DNA of 58,779 bases from contig JADFMY010000004.1 in NCBI GenBank assembly GCA_022563685.1, positions 1 through 58,779 of the forward strand. Reading direction: 5' to 3'. The translations under genes were made by a program, and so were the position numbers. The notes under the pieces are model-generated. The model was not told the origin of the DNA, did not search any database, and saw only the letters and a program-made list of their open reading frames with translations. Positions 1-10,652 of this stretch are shown in pieces. Position 1 is the stretch's first letter; every line of letters begins with the position of its first letter. This DNA is from Pseudomonadota bacterium (GTDB taxonomy: Bacteria; Pseudomonadota; Gammaproteobacteria; GCA-001735895).

Positions 1-219
1 GAGTACGATGTAAGCCTGGTCGATCACTTGCTGACCAATGTCGGTGATTCGAATTTCGTTTTTCGAACTACGTTCGAATAGGCGTACGCCGAGTTCTTCC
101 TCGAGTCTTTTGATCGCAATACTGAGCGTGGGCTGACTAACAAAGCACGCCCGGGCCGCTTGGCCGAAATGATTTTTTTGCGACACGGCCACGATATAGC
201 GTAATTCGGTTAAGGTCAT
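1..219 (-). CDS. LysR-family transcriptional regulator, OxyR-like, N-terminal HTH part (runs off window start)
   Basis: Reverse complement translates MTLTELRYIVAVSQKNHFGQAARACFVSQPTLSIAIKRLEEELGVRLFERSSKNEIRITDIGQQVIDQAYIVL, a classic LysR HTH closely resembling OxyR. Confidence 0.85.
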   Translation of the reverse strand, partial: MTLTELRYIVAVSQKNHFGQAARACFVSQPTLSIAIKRLEEELGVRLFERSSKNEIRITDIGQQVIDQAYIVL

Positions 220-328
220 GAGTCGCTGCCGTCTTGATGCAATATGCGGAATGAAGTAGTTTAGTAATGTTACGTCGATTCTGCATAATATAACAAAATC
301 TTTCAATTAAAGTTTTCGTTATAATGGT

Positions 329-487
329 TTAAGGAAGGTCTGATTTATTCAGACCTTCCCGCAGTACATGGACGTGCTGCCAAAATCAGTGCCGCTAAGG
401 CATTGATTTTGCGAGACAAACGAAAATCACACTTTTCGCTTGTCGTCCTCTGAGAATTCATGGATGAATTATTCAGAGGTTCCTTAA
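329..487 (+). repeat. MITE-like five-hairpin element, copy 1 (151-bp core 333-483, flanked by TTAA/TTAA)
   Basis: Near-identical to 23882-24032 (8 differences in 151 bp); subterminal inverted ends GGAAGGTCTGA/TCAGAGGTTCC; TTAA on both sides. Confidence 0.85.
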
Positions 488-515
488 AACTATAAGCTGC
501 TAAGAGGAATTACCG

Positions 516-968
516 GTGAGATCGTTACTCAATAAATTATTTCAGCCTGATTCTCCACAATCACCGCAGTTTGATCGAGAACATGCACTGCGCCTGTCCA
601 CCGCCACGCTATTGATTGAAGTTTGTCGCGCCGATTTTCAGGAACAGGAATCCGAACTCGAACACATGCGTCAGTTGCTGGTACAGCATTTTTCCCTGAG
701 TCAAGACGAACTGGATGAATTAGTGCAGCAGGCGCGAAAAAAAGCAGACGACCTGGTCTCGCTACAGCATATTACTCGACTACTGAATGAGCAGTTTGAC
801 GAAGCGATGAAAATACGCGTGATAGAAATGATGTGGCAGGTGGTATACGCCGATGGGGTTAAGGATCATTACGAAGAACATTTAATTCGCAAGATCGCCG
901 ATCTGCTATATGTACCGCACGCAGAATTTATCCGTGCCCGGCACAGGGCCGAGGAAATGCTTCTCTAG
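516..968 (+). CDS. TerB-family (tellurite resistance TerB-like) protein
   Basis: ORF 150 aa; TerB-like helical pattern (AATLLIEVCRADF...MMWQVVYADG...HEEHLIRKIADLL-type). Confidence 0.75.
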   Translation: MRSLLNKLFQPDSPQSPQFDREHALRLSTATLLIEVCRADFQEQESELEHMRQLLVQHFSLSQDELDELVQQARKKADDLVSLQHITRLLNEQFDEAMKIRVIEMMWQVVYADGVKDHYEEHLIRKIADLLYVPHAEFIRARHRAEEMLL

Positions 969-993
969 CGACTCCTGGTCGGCTATGACGTGA

Positions 994-1599
994 TCACAGA
1001 CTCCCTATATAAACGATGGGAGGAACGATCAGTAGTTTTGCCACCATGATCATTAAGGTGGCAAAAATCGGTGATAGATCGAGTCCACCGATAGCGGGAA
1101 TGATCTTTCGTACCGGCCGCAGTACCGGTGCGGCCAGCGTACTGACCAGGCCAATGATCGGGTTGTATTGACCCGGACTAATCCAGCTCAGAATCACCTG
1201 GATGATAATAGCGATCAAAAATATTGTGAGCGTCAGGGATACCAGGTCGGCGATGCAATAAACGAAAAGGCCGGCATAACTCGCACCCCCAATGGGGGCG
1301 ATTGCGCTGCCAATCGATACGACTGGAATATCGAGCAGCCGTAAAAGAATAAATTTAAAATAAATCAGGCCAAGGCACAACACCACTGACGAGGTATCCT
1401 GGCCCGATATGCTGGGGATAAAACGGCGTAGTATTTTAAGCGGCGCCGAGGTCACTTTGACGATGAACTGAGAAACTGGATTGTAAAAGTCGGCTCGTAG
1501 TATCTGGAGGATGAACCTCAGCAATATCAGCAGGATATACAAATCAAACAAGGCATTGATGATTAACGTGAGCGGGGATATTAGGTAGTTTGAACTCAT
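994..1599 (-). CDS. YggT family membrane protein
   Basis: Two YggT repeats, hydrophobic; adjacent to proC/yggS as typical. Confidence 0.85.
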   Translation of the reverse strand: MSSNYLISPLTLIINALFDLYILLILLRFILQILRADFYNPVSQFIVKVTSAPLKILRRFIPSISGQDTSSVVLCLGLIYFKFILLRLLDIPVVSIGSAIAPIGGASYAGLFVYCIADLVSLTLTIFLIAIIIQVILSWISPGQYNPIIGLVSTLAAPVLRPVRKIIPAIGGLDLSPIFATLMIMVAKLLIVPPIVYIGSL

Positions 1600-1620
1600 T
1601 TCAGACTCGTCTGTAGTTTA

Positions 1621-2442
1621 TTATTGTTCGCCAAATTGCTGGGCTAGTTCAACCGAGCGGTCGTACGCGGCTCTCGTGGCCCTGTCGACCAGCGATGCGA
1701 GATCGTTTTGCTGGAACGACAGTATGGCCTGTTCGGTGGTGCCATTTTTTGATGTTACCTGTGCGCGAAGCTCGACCACGTTTCCATTTTTTACCATCGA
1801 CGCAGCGCCCAGGGCAGTCTGCTGCGCCAGCAGTCTGGCCGTGTCCTCCTTTAGGCCGAGCTTTTTACCCGCTTGTTGCAGTAGCTCGATAAAATAAAAA
1901 AAATACGCAGGCCCACTGCCGGAAATTGCAGTTACCGCATCGAGTTCACCTTCCTGATCTACCCAGACAGTAATGCCAACCGCAGCCAATATGGCCTGTG
2001 CCAGTTGCTTTTGCGCGTTGCTGACCAGTGGATTCGCGTACATTCCGGTGGCGCCAAGTCGTATCAAGGCGGGCGTGTTGGGCATGCAACGGATCACTGC
2101 CCGGTTGCCCCCCAGCCAGCGATTGATTTCCCGCTCGCGAATTCCGGCCGCAATGCTGATGTAGAGGCAGTCCCGAGCACTATCGATATCAGCCAGTGGT
2201 TCGCAAACTGCCTGCATTACCTGCGGTTTTACCGCGAGGATCACGACCTCGGCGCCCCTGATTGCGACTCGACTATCGGCCGAAGTCGAAATACCAAAAT
2301 CCCTGGCCAGTCTTTCGAGTTTATCCGTGTCGATATCGCAGGCTGTAATACATGACGCGTCGTATTCATTGGCTACTATGCCGCTGATCAGGCTGGTAGC
2401 CATATTGCCGCCACCGATAAAACACAAACGTTGTTGATTCAA
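1621..2442 (-). CDS. proC: Pyrroline-5-carboxylate reductase
   Basis: CFIGGGNMATSLISG Rossmann start; AVKPQVM; AISGSGPAYFF signature. Confidence 0.95.
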   Translation of the reverse strand: MNQQRLCFIGGGNMATSLISGIVANEYDASCITACDIDTDKLERLARDFGISTSADSRVAIRGAEVVILAVKPQVMQAVCEPLADIDSARDCLYISIAAGIREREINRWLGGNRAVIRCMPNTPALIRLGATGMYANPLVSNAQKQLAQAILAAVGITVWVDQEGELDAVTAISGSGPAYFFYFIELLQQAGKKLGLKEDTARLLAQQTALGAASMVKNGNVVELRAQVTSKNGTTEQAILSFQQNDLASLVDRATRAAYDRSVELAQQFGEQ

Positions 2443-3122
2443 AGTCGTTCCCCGAATATTGCCGTACCTATTCTAACCAGAGTTGAACCTTCTGCAATCG
2501 CTGCTTCAATATCGTGGCTCATACCCATCGAAAGCGTATCGCAGTCGAGGCCGTTTTGATTCAATCTGTATAGTTCGTGGCGCAGCCTGGCAAAGGGTTC
2601 TCGCTGGGCTTTGATGTCCTCATGCGGTGCCGGCATCGCCATCAGACCTCGAAGTCGAAGCCTGGGTAATTGGTTGATTCTTTCGGCAAGCGAAGCAACC
2701 TGTTCCAGGGCGATGCCAGATTTGCTCGGTTCGAGATCCACGTTGATCTGGATGCAAACATTTAACCGTGGCATCGAGTCTGGTCGCTGGTCGCTTAATC
2801 GTTGTGCGATCTTAAAACGGTCGATGCCATGAACCCAGGCAAAGTGTTCGGCGAGTACCCTTGTCTTGTTCGATTGAATCGCACCAATGAAGTGCCAGTT
2901 AAGGTCCAGATCCGAAAGGGCTGGAAATTTTTGTTGCGCTTCCTGAAGATAGTTTTCACCGAAATCCCTCTGGCCGGCAGCGTACGCAGCCCGGATATCC
3001 TCCGGGGGTTTCTTCTTGCTCACAGCCAGTAAGGAAATATCGCCCGGGCTGCGCTGATAGCGATTGGCCGCCTGCTCTATCTGGCTGCGTACCTGGATGA
3101 GATTTTTTTCGATGTTCTGCAT
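2439..3122 (-). CDS. YggS-family PLP homeostasis protein
   Basis: LLAVSKKKP, FGENYLQEA, WHFIGAIQSNK, SMGMSHDIEAAIAEGSTLVRIGTAIFG motifs. Confidence 0.95.
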   Translation of the reverse strand: MQNIEKNLIQVRSQIEQAANRYQRSPGDISLLAVSKKKPPEDIRAAYAAGQRDFGENYLQEAQQKFPALSDLDLNWHFIGAIQSNKTRVLAEHFAWVHGIDRFKIAQRLSDQRPDSMPRLNVCIQINVDLEPSKSGIALEQVASLAERINQLPRLRLRGLMAMPAPHEDIKAQREPFARLRHELYRLNQNGLDCDTLSMGMSHDIEAAIAEGSTLVRIGTAIFGERL

Positions 3123-3359
3123 AGGTTTTGCTATAGTCTGGCTATTGTACTATCTGTTATTGCCGACATCAGGCAGTGGATTTCATTCAAGGTTGCGCAG
3201 TATACAGGTGGATTATATGTGGTTTAGTGAGCGAGTGCGGTAATTAATGAAACCCGGCCTTTAGCAAGGGTTCCCTGGAATATTCAATAGGCATCGCTAG
3301 TGAAACAGACGACGGCAGTAGCTTTAACAAAGTGTTTTGACAAAACTTAAGGATCATTC

Positions 3360-4394
3360 ATGGATATAGCCCAATTGTTAGCTTTCGGTGTTAAACAAGG
3401 CGCTTCTGATTTGCACCTTTCTGCTGGCCTGCCGCCAATGATCCGTGTAGACGGTGATATTCGCAGGATCAATGTGCCCGAAATGGATCACAAGCAGGTG
3501 CACGATATGATTTATGACATCATGAGTGACAAGCAACGCAAGGATTACGAGGAGTATATGGAAACCGACTTTTCGTTCGAAATCCCGGGGCTCGCCCGGT
3601 TTCGCGTCAATGCGTTCAATCATAACCGAGGCGCGGGTGGCGTTTTTCGAACCATACCATCGAAAATTCTGAGCCTGGACGATTTGGGCGCACCCAAGAT
3701 TTTCCAGGAAATTTCCGAGTACCCGCGCGGTATCGTGCTCGTCACCGGGCCGACCGGATCGGGTAAATCGACTACTCTGGCAGCGATGGTCGACTATAAA
3801 AATGACAACGAATATGGGCATATACTCACGATAGAGGATCCGATTGAATTTGTGCACGAGAGTAAAAAATGCCTGGTGAATCAACGCGAGGTGCATCGCG
3901 ATACTCTCGGCTTTAACGAGGCCCTGCGTTCGGCATTGCGTGAAGATCCAGATACGATACTGGTGGGCGAGATGCGAGATCTGGAAACCATACGCCTGGC
4001 GTTATCCGCTGCCGAAACCGGCCACCTGGTGTTCGGTACCTTGCATACCAGTTCTGCGGCGAAGACTATCGACCGTATCGTCGATGTATTTCCGGCAGCC
4101 GAGAAATCGATGGTCAGGTCGATGTTATCAGAATCGTTAAAGGCGGTTATTGCACAAACCTTGATGAAGAAAATAGGTGGTGGGCGGGTAGCCGCGCATG
4201 AAATTATGATTGGCACCCCGGCGATTCGTAATCTGATACGCGAGGACAAGGTAGCGCAAATGTACTCGGCTATCCAGACCGGCCAGAATGTCGGCATGCA
4301 AACGCTGGATCAAGATTTAAAAAATCTGCTCGCCCAGGGCGTGGTGTCGCGGGACGAGGCGAAGCGAAAGGCGGCAAATCCCGAGGCGTTGTAA
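3360..4394 (+). CDS. pilT: Type IV pilus retraction ATPase PilT
   Basis: 344 aa; ASDLHLSAGLPPMIRVDG, VTGPTGSGKSTTLAAM Walker A, AIRNLIREDKVAQMYSAIQTG C-terminal motif. Confidence 0.95.
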   Translation: MDIAQLLAFGVKQGASDLHLSAGLPPMIRVDGDIRRINVPEMDHKQVHDMIYDIMSDKQRKDYEEYMETDFSFEIPGLARFRVNAFNHNRGAGGVFRTIPSKILSLDDLGAPKIFQEISEYPRGIVLVTGPTGSGKSTTLAAMVDYKNDNEYGHILTIEDPIEFVHESKKCLVNQREVHRDTLGFNEALRSALREDPDTILVGEMRDLETIRLALSAAETGHLVFGTLHTSSAAKTIDRIVDVFPAAEKSMVRSMLSESLKAVIAQTLMKKIGGGRVAAHEIMIGTPAIRNLIREDKVAQMYSAIQTGQNVGMQTLDQDLKNLLAQGVVSRDEAKRKAANPEAL

Positions 4395-4424
4395 TGGCAT
4401 CAGAATCGATACTGAGGACAGGTA

Positions 4425-5594
4425 ATGGATCGTAGCAAGGCAATTAATTTCATGCATGACTTATTGCGCATGATGGTGAGCAGGGATGGCTCGGACTTGT
4501 TTATTACTTCGGGATCGCCGCCAGCGATGAAAATCGATGGCAAGATAGCGACGGTTTCGAAACAAATTCTTTCTCCCGCCCACACTCAAATGCTCACGCG
4601 TTCGATTATGAACGATAAACAGGTCTCTGAGTTTGAAGCATCACAGGAATGTAATTTTTCTATCGCGTTGCCAGGCGTTTCACGGTTTCGTGTGAATGCT
4701 TTCGTGCAACGTGGCAGTACCGGCATGGTGCTGCGTATCATCAATTCCGTAATTCCGAGTTTTAAAGAATTGAACCTGCCTGACATTTTGGAAGATATTG
4801 CGATGACCAAGCGCGGACTGGTGATTTTTGTCGGTGGTACTGGCTCGGGTAAATCGACTTCACTCGCATCGATGGTCGATTATCGTAACCAAAATAGCCA
4901 TGGACATATCATTACGATTGAGGATCCGGTCGAATTTGTACACGATCACGGCAACTGTCTGGTGACCCAGCGCGAAGTGGGCGTCGATACCGAGAGCTAC
5001 GGCATCGCCCTGAAAAACACATTGCGCCAGGCGCCCGATGTGATACTGATTGGCGAGATTCGAGACCGCGAAACCATGGAGCACGCCATTACATTTGCCG
5101 AGACTGGCCACCTGTGTCTGTCGACCCTGCACGCGAATAGTACCAACCAGGCGCTGGATCGGATTATTAACTTTTTTCCGGACGAGCGACGATCGCAGTT
5201 ATTGATGGATTTATCGTTGAACCTGAAGGGATTGATAGCGCAGCGACTGATACCTAAAATCGATGGTGTCGGGCGCATCCCGGCGATTGAAATCATGCTC
5301 AATACGCCACTGATGGCGGATATGATATTCAAGGGCGAAGTAGTCGAAATGAAGAGTTTGATCGCCAAATCCAATGAGGCTGGCATGCAGACTTTCGACC
5401 AGGCTTTGTTCGATCTCTATGAAGAACGCAAAATTACCTTCGAAGATGCCCTGCGCAACGCTGATTCGGTGAATGATATCCGTTTGCGCATCAAGCTCGA
5501 GAGTGACACCGCGCGCAAGGCCGGGATAGTGGAGGATCACCGCGACTTTGAACTGGAAGAATCCGACGATGGTGAGTCCGGAGGGTTGGTATGA
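4425..5594 (+). CDS. pilU: PilT/PilU-type twitching motility ATPase
   Basis: 389 aa; SDLFITSGSPPAMKIDGK, VGGTGSGKSTSLASM, GEIRDRETMEHAITFAETGHL. Confidence 0.88.
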   Translation: MDRSKAINFMHDLLRMMVSRDGSDLFITSGSPPAMKIDGKIATVSKQILSPAHTQMLTRSIMNDKQVSEFEASQECNFSIALPGVSRFRVNAFVQRGSTGMVLRIINSVIPSFKELNLPDILEDIAMTKRGLVIFVGGTGSGKSTSLASMVDYRNQNSHGHIITIEDPVEFVHDHGNCLVTQREVGVDTESYGIALKNTLRQAPDVILIGEIRDRETMEHAITFAETGHLCLSTLHANSTNQALDRIINFFPDERRSQLLMDLSLNLKGLIAQRLIPKIDGVGRIPAIEIMLNTPLMADMIFKGEVVEMKSLIAKSNEAGMQTFDQALFDLYEERKITFEDALRNADSVNDIRLRIKLESDTARKAGIVEDHRDFELEESDDGESGGLV

Positions 5595-6751
5595 GCAGAG
5601 AACCTACTACCAGGTTGTTGGAACCCTACCTGAAAATTATGGCCGAAAAACAGGCTTCAGACCTGTTTTTCGTCACCGGTGCCCCGGTGAATATGAAATT
5701 GCAGGGTAAGACCTCTCCAATCGCGAAAAACACTTTCGAGACTGGCCAGGTACAAAAACTGGCCTATAGCCTGTTGAATGACGAGCAGGTGCGGGACTTC
5801 GAAATCAACCATGAATTGAATCTGGGATTTACACTCGAAGGGGTCGGGCGTTTTCGCGTCAATATTTTCGTCCAGCGTTCCGAAGTATCGATGGTAATCC
5901 GCTACATCAAATGGGTCATTCCAACGATTGAGGAACTCGGCTTGCCCCAGGTGTTGAAGGAAGTCGTGATGAATCAAAATGGGCTAGTACTGGTAGTAGG
6001 CTCTACGGGTTCTGGCAAGTCGACTACCCTGGCTGCGATGATCGATCACCGTAACAGAAATGAGGGCGGACATATATTGACCATCGAGGATCCGATCGAA
6101 TTCGTATTTCGCCATAATAAATCGGTAGTTTCACAACGCGAAGTCGGTATCGATACACTCAGTTACGAAAACGCGCTACGAGAAGCATTACGCGAAGCGC
6201 CGGAAGTGATCATGATCGGTGAAGCTCGTGATGCCGAAACCATGAAGGCGGCGATTAATTTCGCCGATACCGGCCACCTGTGCCTGACTACACTGCACGC
6301 GGTCAATGCCAACCAGGCGATGGATCGCATGATGAATATGTTCTCGATCGATATGCGTAAACAGCTTTTAATGGATTTGTCTTTAAATTTGCGAGCAGTC
6401 ATATCACAGCGGCTGGTACCCGGTATGAAAGGCAAACTCGCCTGCGCGGTCGAAGTGATGATGAATACACCCTATATCTCGGAATTGCTGCGTGACGGCA
6501 ACTTTAACGAAATTAAGGAAATTATGGAAAAGGGCGACGCTACAGGTATGCAGACTTTTGATCAGTCGCTGTATGATTTGTACAAGGCTGATAAAATTTC
6601 CATCAAAAATGCGTTGGCCTATGCCGATTCCAGTACTAACCTGGAATGGAAGATTAATTTTGGCGGTGAACAGAGAAAACTGGATACCCGGCACCATTTG
6701 AACCAGCAGGGGGGGCTGGAAGAACTGACCTTGCCATCGGAAGAAGTTTAG
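5591..6751 (+). CDS. Second PilU-like ATPase (third tandem PilT/PilU paralog)
   Basis: 386 aa; SDLFFVTGAPVNMKLQGK, VGSTGSGKSTTLAAM, GEARDAETMKAAINFADTGHL; ATG overlaps stop of preceding pilU. Confidence 0.9.
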   Translation: MSREPTTRLLEPYLKIMAEKQASDLFFVTGAPVNMKLQGKTSPIAKNTFETGQVQKLAYSLLNDEQVRDFEINHELNLGFTLEGVGRFRVNIFVQRSEVSMVIRYIKWVIPTIEELGLPQVLKEVVMNQNGLVLVVGSTGSGKSTTLAAMIDHRNRNEGGHILTIEDPIEFVFRHNKSVVSQREVGIDTLSYENALREALREAPEVIMIGEARDAETMKAAINFADTGHLCLTTLHAVNANQAMDRMMNMFSIDMRKQLLMDLSLNLRAVISQRLVPGMKGKLACAVEVMMNTPYISELLRDGNFNEIKEIMEKGDATGMQTFDQSLYDLYKADKISIKNALAYADSSTNLEWKINFGGEQRKLDTRHHLNQQGGLEELTLPSEEV

Positions 6752-8025
6752 ATCTTATATACGATTTGCCCTGCGACGATGGTAGTCACCACGCGCCCAT
6801 TAAAATCCCAGCCTTCGAATGCAGTATTTTTACCTTCAGAGGTAAATTCGCTGGCGCTACAAATCCAGTGCACCGCGGGATCGACGATAGTGATGTCGGC
6901 CAGCTCGCCGCTGGCAATTTGACCCGCAGGAATTCCCAGAATGCGCGCGGGATTGATGCTGAGTTTGGCTATCAGTTGAGGTAGTGGTAGCAATTTTTCC
7001 TCTACCAGTCGTAGCGCCAACGGCAACAGCGTATCGAACGTGCTGATTCCTGCTTCGGCCGATGGAAACGGGCGTAACTTGGCGTCTATTTCGTGTGGCT
7101 GATGGTCTGAGCACAGGCAGTCTAAGGTACCGTCGGCAACGCCTTCACGCAGTGCCTGCCGGTCGTGCTGGCTACGTAATGGTGGCATGGTCAGTTTGTT
7201 GGTGTCGAATTCGCCGATATCGTGGTCGGTGAGAAACAGTTGGTGCATCGCGCAGTCGGAGGTGACAGGTAAGCCGCTGGCTTTTGCCTGGCGGATCATT
7301 TCGACCGAACGAGCACAGGATAATTGCCCAAAATGGGTCCTGGCGCCGGTCTGGGCGACCAACTCGATATCCTTGGCGAGTGCAGCGGTTTCTGCCGCTA
7401 CCGGTATCGCGGGTAATCCAAGGCGTGTTGATATCGCACTTTCGTGCGCGCATCCATTGCCGTAAAGATCAGCATCTCTGGGTTGAATAATCACCAGCAT
7501 ATCTTGCCCGGCAGCGTACTCCATGGCTCGGCGTTGAACCAGATTATTGGCAAATGGACGGTTGGCGTTGCTGAAAGCGATACAGGCACTTTCTTTCAGG
7601 CTTGCCATATCGGTCAGGTGCTCACCCTCCAGGCCACGCGACAGCGCGCCGATGGTATAGATATGGCATCGGTTACCCGCCTTGGCATTACTGTGATGTA
7701 TCAATTCGACCACGGCAGAATTATCGATCACCGGCTGGGTGTCCGGCGGCATACAAACACTGGTAATGCCGTTGGCTACTGCGGCGCGGGTTTCGGATTC
7801 GATATTACCCTTGTGTGTGAGCCCAGGTTCACGCAGGCGCGCCTGGCAGTCGACCAGACCGGGCATTACCCAGTGACCGGTGGCGTCGATGGTTTGATCG
7901 GCCTTGAATTTTTCAGGTGCCGTGGCTGTTCCAACCACTAGATTGCCCTCGATAAAAACGTCAATCTCGTGTGCGGTTGACGCGACTGGATCGATTAGCA
8001 ACCCGTTCTTGATATGGATATTCAT
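6748..8025 (-). CDS. Dihydroorotase-like protein (PyrC'/pseudo-DHOase)
   Basis: Amidohydrolase-type 425 aa protein in operon with pyrB; HxH metal motif replaced ([14 protein letters not shown]). Confidence 0.88.
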   Translation of the reverse strand: MNIHIKNGLLIDPVASTAHEIDVFIEGNLVVGTATAPEKFKADQTIDATGHWVMPGLVDCQARLREPGLTHKGNIESETRAAVANGITSVCMPPDTQPVIDNSAVVELIHHSNAKAGNRCHIYTIGALSRGLEGEHLTDMASLKESACIAFSNANRPFANNLVQRRAMEYAAGQDMLVIIQPRDADLYGNGCAHESAISTRLGLPAIPVAAETAALAKDIELVAQTGARTHFGQLSCARSVEMIRQAKASGLPVTSDCAMHQLFLTDHDIGEFDTNKLTMPPLRSQHDRQALREGVADGTLDCLCSDHQPHEIDAKLRPFPSAEAGISTFDTLLPLALRLVEEKLLPLPQLIAKLSINPARILGIPAGQIASGELADITIVDPAVHWICSASEFTSEGKNTAFEGWDFNGRVVTTIVAGQIVYKI

Positions 8026-8996
8026 GCCTTAGCCTGCAAGCCGGACTGGCCTACGATCATCGACATCACAGCCATGCGTACCGAAATGCCAAAACTCACT
8101 TGCTGTAAAATGACCGACTGACTGCCATCCATCACGCTAGACTCAATTTCTACACCGCGATTGACGGGTCCCGGGTGCATTACGATTGCGTCGGGGCTGG
8201 CTCGACTCAGCCTTTCCTGGGTCAGTCCATACATTTTGAAGTATTCTTTCTCGCTGGGTAACAAGGCGCCACGCATGCGTTCTTTTTGCAGGCGCAGCAT
8301 GATCACGACATCTACGTCGAGCAGACCCTGTTCCAGATTATCGTACAGATGTACGCCGAGCGATTCGGTGTCGACCGGTAACAGCGTCCTGGGTGCTATC
8401 ACGCGTATCTCGGCGGTATTAAGCAGGTTGAGCGCATGAATTTGCGATCTTGCGACCCGTGAATGCATGATATCGCCGACGATCGCCACGCGTAGTTGCG
8501 AAAAATCCTGTTTGTAATGGCGGATGGTGTACATATCGAGCATAGCCTGTGTCGGGTGCTCGTGCTGTCCATCGCCGGCATTTAAAACACTGACGCCGGG
8601 ATGAACATGTTGGGCGAAGAAGTGAGCGCTGCCGCTGTCCGGGTGGCGAATAACAAACATGTCGATTTGCATGGCTTGCAGATTATGGATCGTGTCGAGC
8701 AGAGACTCGCCTTTAACCGTGGCCGAGGTATTGACATCCAGGCTCAATATATCGGCCGACAAACGCTGTGCGGCGAGCTCGAAGGTCGAGCGCGTGCGGG
8801 TGCTGGCTTCGAAAAACAAATTGGCGACCGTCATGCCGCGCAGTATTGGTACTTTCTTGATGGTACGGTCGGTTACGGAGGTGAAAGATTCGGCGGTATC
8901 GAGTATTTCGGTGAGTATTTGTTGATTGAGGCCCTCGATGCTGAGAAAGTGCAGTAGCTTGCCGTTGGCATCGAGTTGTAGGTTGTTAGCTGACAT
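8022..8996 (-). CDS. pyrB: Aspartate carbamoyltransferase catalytic subunit
   Basis: [45 protein letters not shown]. Confidence 0.95.
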   Translation of the reverse strand: MSANNLQLDANGKLLHFLSIEGLNQQILTEILDTAESFTSVTDRTIKKVPILRGMTVANLFFEASTRTRSTFELAAQRLSADILSLDVNTSATVKGESLLDTIHNLQAMQIDMFVIRHPDSGSAHFFAQHVHPGVSVLNAGDGQHEHPTQAMLDMYTIRHYKQDFSQLRVAIVGDIMHSRVARSQIHALNLLNTAEIRVIAPRTLLPVDTESLGVHLYDNLEQGLLDVDVVIMLRLQKERMRGALLPSEKEYFKMYGLTQERLSRASPDAIVMHPGPVNRGVEIESSVMDGSQSVILQQVSFGISVRMAVMSMIVGQSGLQAKA

Positions 8997-9507
8997 GATC
9001 CGTTAACGACTTGATGGTTAGTTGCAGTGGCTCAGGCCCTTCCAGCTTGATATGGCTACCTGCCTCCAGGTGAACGGTTTCACCAACGATATCTGCCTGG
9101 ATTGGAATTGCTCGCTCGCCTCTGTCTATCAGTATCGCGAGGACTATCCGAAGTGGACGGCCATAATCGAATATCTCGTTCATCGCAGCACGAATAGTGC
9201 GACCGGAATACAGCACGTCATCGACCAGAATTACGGTTTTTCCATCGATATTGGGTGGCAGGCTCGACGGTTTTACGGTCGGGTGCAAACCCGATTGGGT
9301 GAAATCGTCGCGGTAGAATGAAATATTCAGGCGACCCAGATCGGTTTCCGGCGCAATGTTCCGGTGAATCGCCCTGGCTATCCAGTAGCCACCGGTCTCG
9401 ATGCCGACGATAATCGGCTGTTCTTCGGGACTTTGATCGGTTGGGAAATAGGGTTCAAGTGCCTGAGTCAGCTTTTTGATTAAGATTTCGACTGATGGTA
9501 GGGACAC
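8986..9507 (-). CDS. pyrR: Bifunctional pyr operon regulator / uracil phosphoribosyltransferase
   Basis: [27 protein letters not shown] PRTase motif; next to pyrB. Confidence 0.93.
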   Translation of the reverse strand: MSLPSVEILIKKLTQALEPYFPTDQSPEEQPIIVGIETGGYWIARAIHRNIAPETDLGRLNISFYRDDFTQSGLHPTVKPSSLPPNIDGKTVILVDDVLYSGRTIRAAMNEIFDYGRPLRIVLAILIDRGERAIPIQADIVGETVHLEAGSHIKLEGPEPLQLTIKSLTDHVS

Positions 9508-9586
9508 AAATCTTCCAGGTATTCAACTGGGAACGCTTTATATCACAAAATTTATCGAACTACAGTAGTTTTAGTCCTGTTTCTCA

Positions 9587-10093
9587 TTATTGTGACGATT
9601 TTTTCTCAAGCAAAGGTTCGGGTGATTGCAGAGTTGACTGATGCCGTTGATATTCGCGCAACCATGATTCTGTGATTAAAACCGCGGCGAGACTGTCGAT
9701 CTCCGGTTTGCTTTTGCGTTGGCCGCTTTCAACCGTAAGATTGAAAGCCTCCCGCGTGGTCAATCCCTCGTCTATTAGCTCGGTTTCTATATGATACCTG
9801 CCGTGCAATTGCCGGCTAAAGCGAGCGGCACTGTCGCCCATGACCTGAATATCGTCATAATCGGAGTGGGGCAGGCCAACAATGAGTTTTTGTGGTTTCC
9901 ATTCCCGTAACAGCCGGGTGATGGCAGGCCAGTCTGGCTTTTGTCTGATCGATTTGATCGCTGCCAGCGGACGTGCCTGAGTGGTCAGGGTTTGACCGAC
10001 CGCGACGCCTGTCCAGCCAGTACCCAAGTCGAACCCGATGACAGTTTCGATTTTAGCCCCCATATTGCTCGAAGGCGGGCTAGTATCAGGCAT
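9587..10093 (-). CDS. ruvX: RuvX/YqgF Holliday junction resolvase-like protein
   Basis: IGFDLGTGWTGVAVG, IVGLPHSDYDD, DEGLTTREA, DSLAAVLITESWL. Confidence 0.92.
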   Translation of the reverse strand: MPDTSPPSSNMGAKIETVIGFDLGTGWTGVAVGQTLTTQARPLAAIKSIRQKPDWPAITRLLREWKPQKLIVGLPHSDYDDIQVMGDSAARFSRQLHGRYHIETELIDEGLTTREAFNLTVESGQRKSKPEIDSLAAVLITESWLREYQRHQSTLQSPEPLLEKKSSQ

Positions 10094-10652
10094 TCCCGCT
10101 CACGGGTGATAGTTTGCTGATATCGAAGCCCAGGGTATCGAAAGCCATCTGCCATTTGTCGTCGGAATTGTGGTGAAACAGAAGCTCTGCACTCGAAGCC
10201 GTGGTGAGCCAGGAATTTTGGTGCAACTCAGATTCTAGCTGACCGGAAGCCCATCCGGAAAAACCCAGTATCACCAGGTAATCTTTCGGGCCCTTTTTTT
10301 CCGCTATCGCCTGCAGTATGTCTATCGAACTGGTTAAATGTATGTCCGACGACACTTCGATACTTTTTTGCCAGCCTCCAGCAGTAGTATGCAACACAAA
10401 TCCCTGTTCCAGTTGCACCGGGCCACCAATATAAACCGGTTGGTGCCTGATCGAGTCATCGTCACATTCGATCTTGAGCTGGTCAAAAATATCCTGCAGA
10501 TTTTGTGAGGTCTGGTGATTGACGACTAAACCCATGCTGCCATTTTCGCTATGCTCGCACATATAAATCAGGCTCGAAGCAAATAGCGGATCCTTGATTG
10601 CTGGTGTTGCGATCAGGCACTTGTGTACCAGACTGTTTTTTTCGTCTTCCAT
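10086..10652 (-). CDS. YqgE/AlgH family protein
   Basis: FASSLIYMCEHSENGSMGLVVN, YIGGPVQLEQGFVLH, LGFSGWASGQLESEL. Confidence 0.94.
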   Translation of the reverse strand: MEDEKNSLVHKCLIATPAIKDPLFASSLIYMCEHSENGSMGLVVNHQTSQNLQDIFDQLKIECDDDSIRHQPVYIGGPVQLEQGFVLHTTAGGWQKSIEVSSDIHLTSSIDILQAIAEKKGPKDYLVILGFSGWASGQLESELHQNSWLTTASSAELLFHHNSDDKWQMAFDTLGFDISKLSPVSGNA

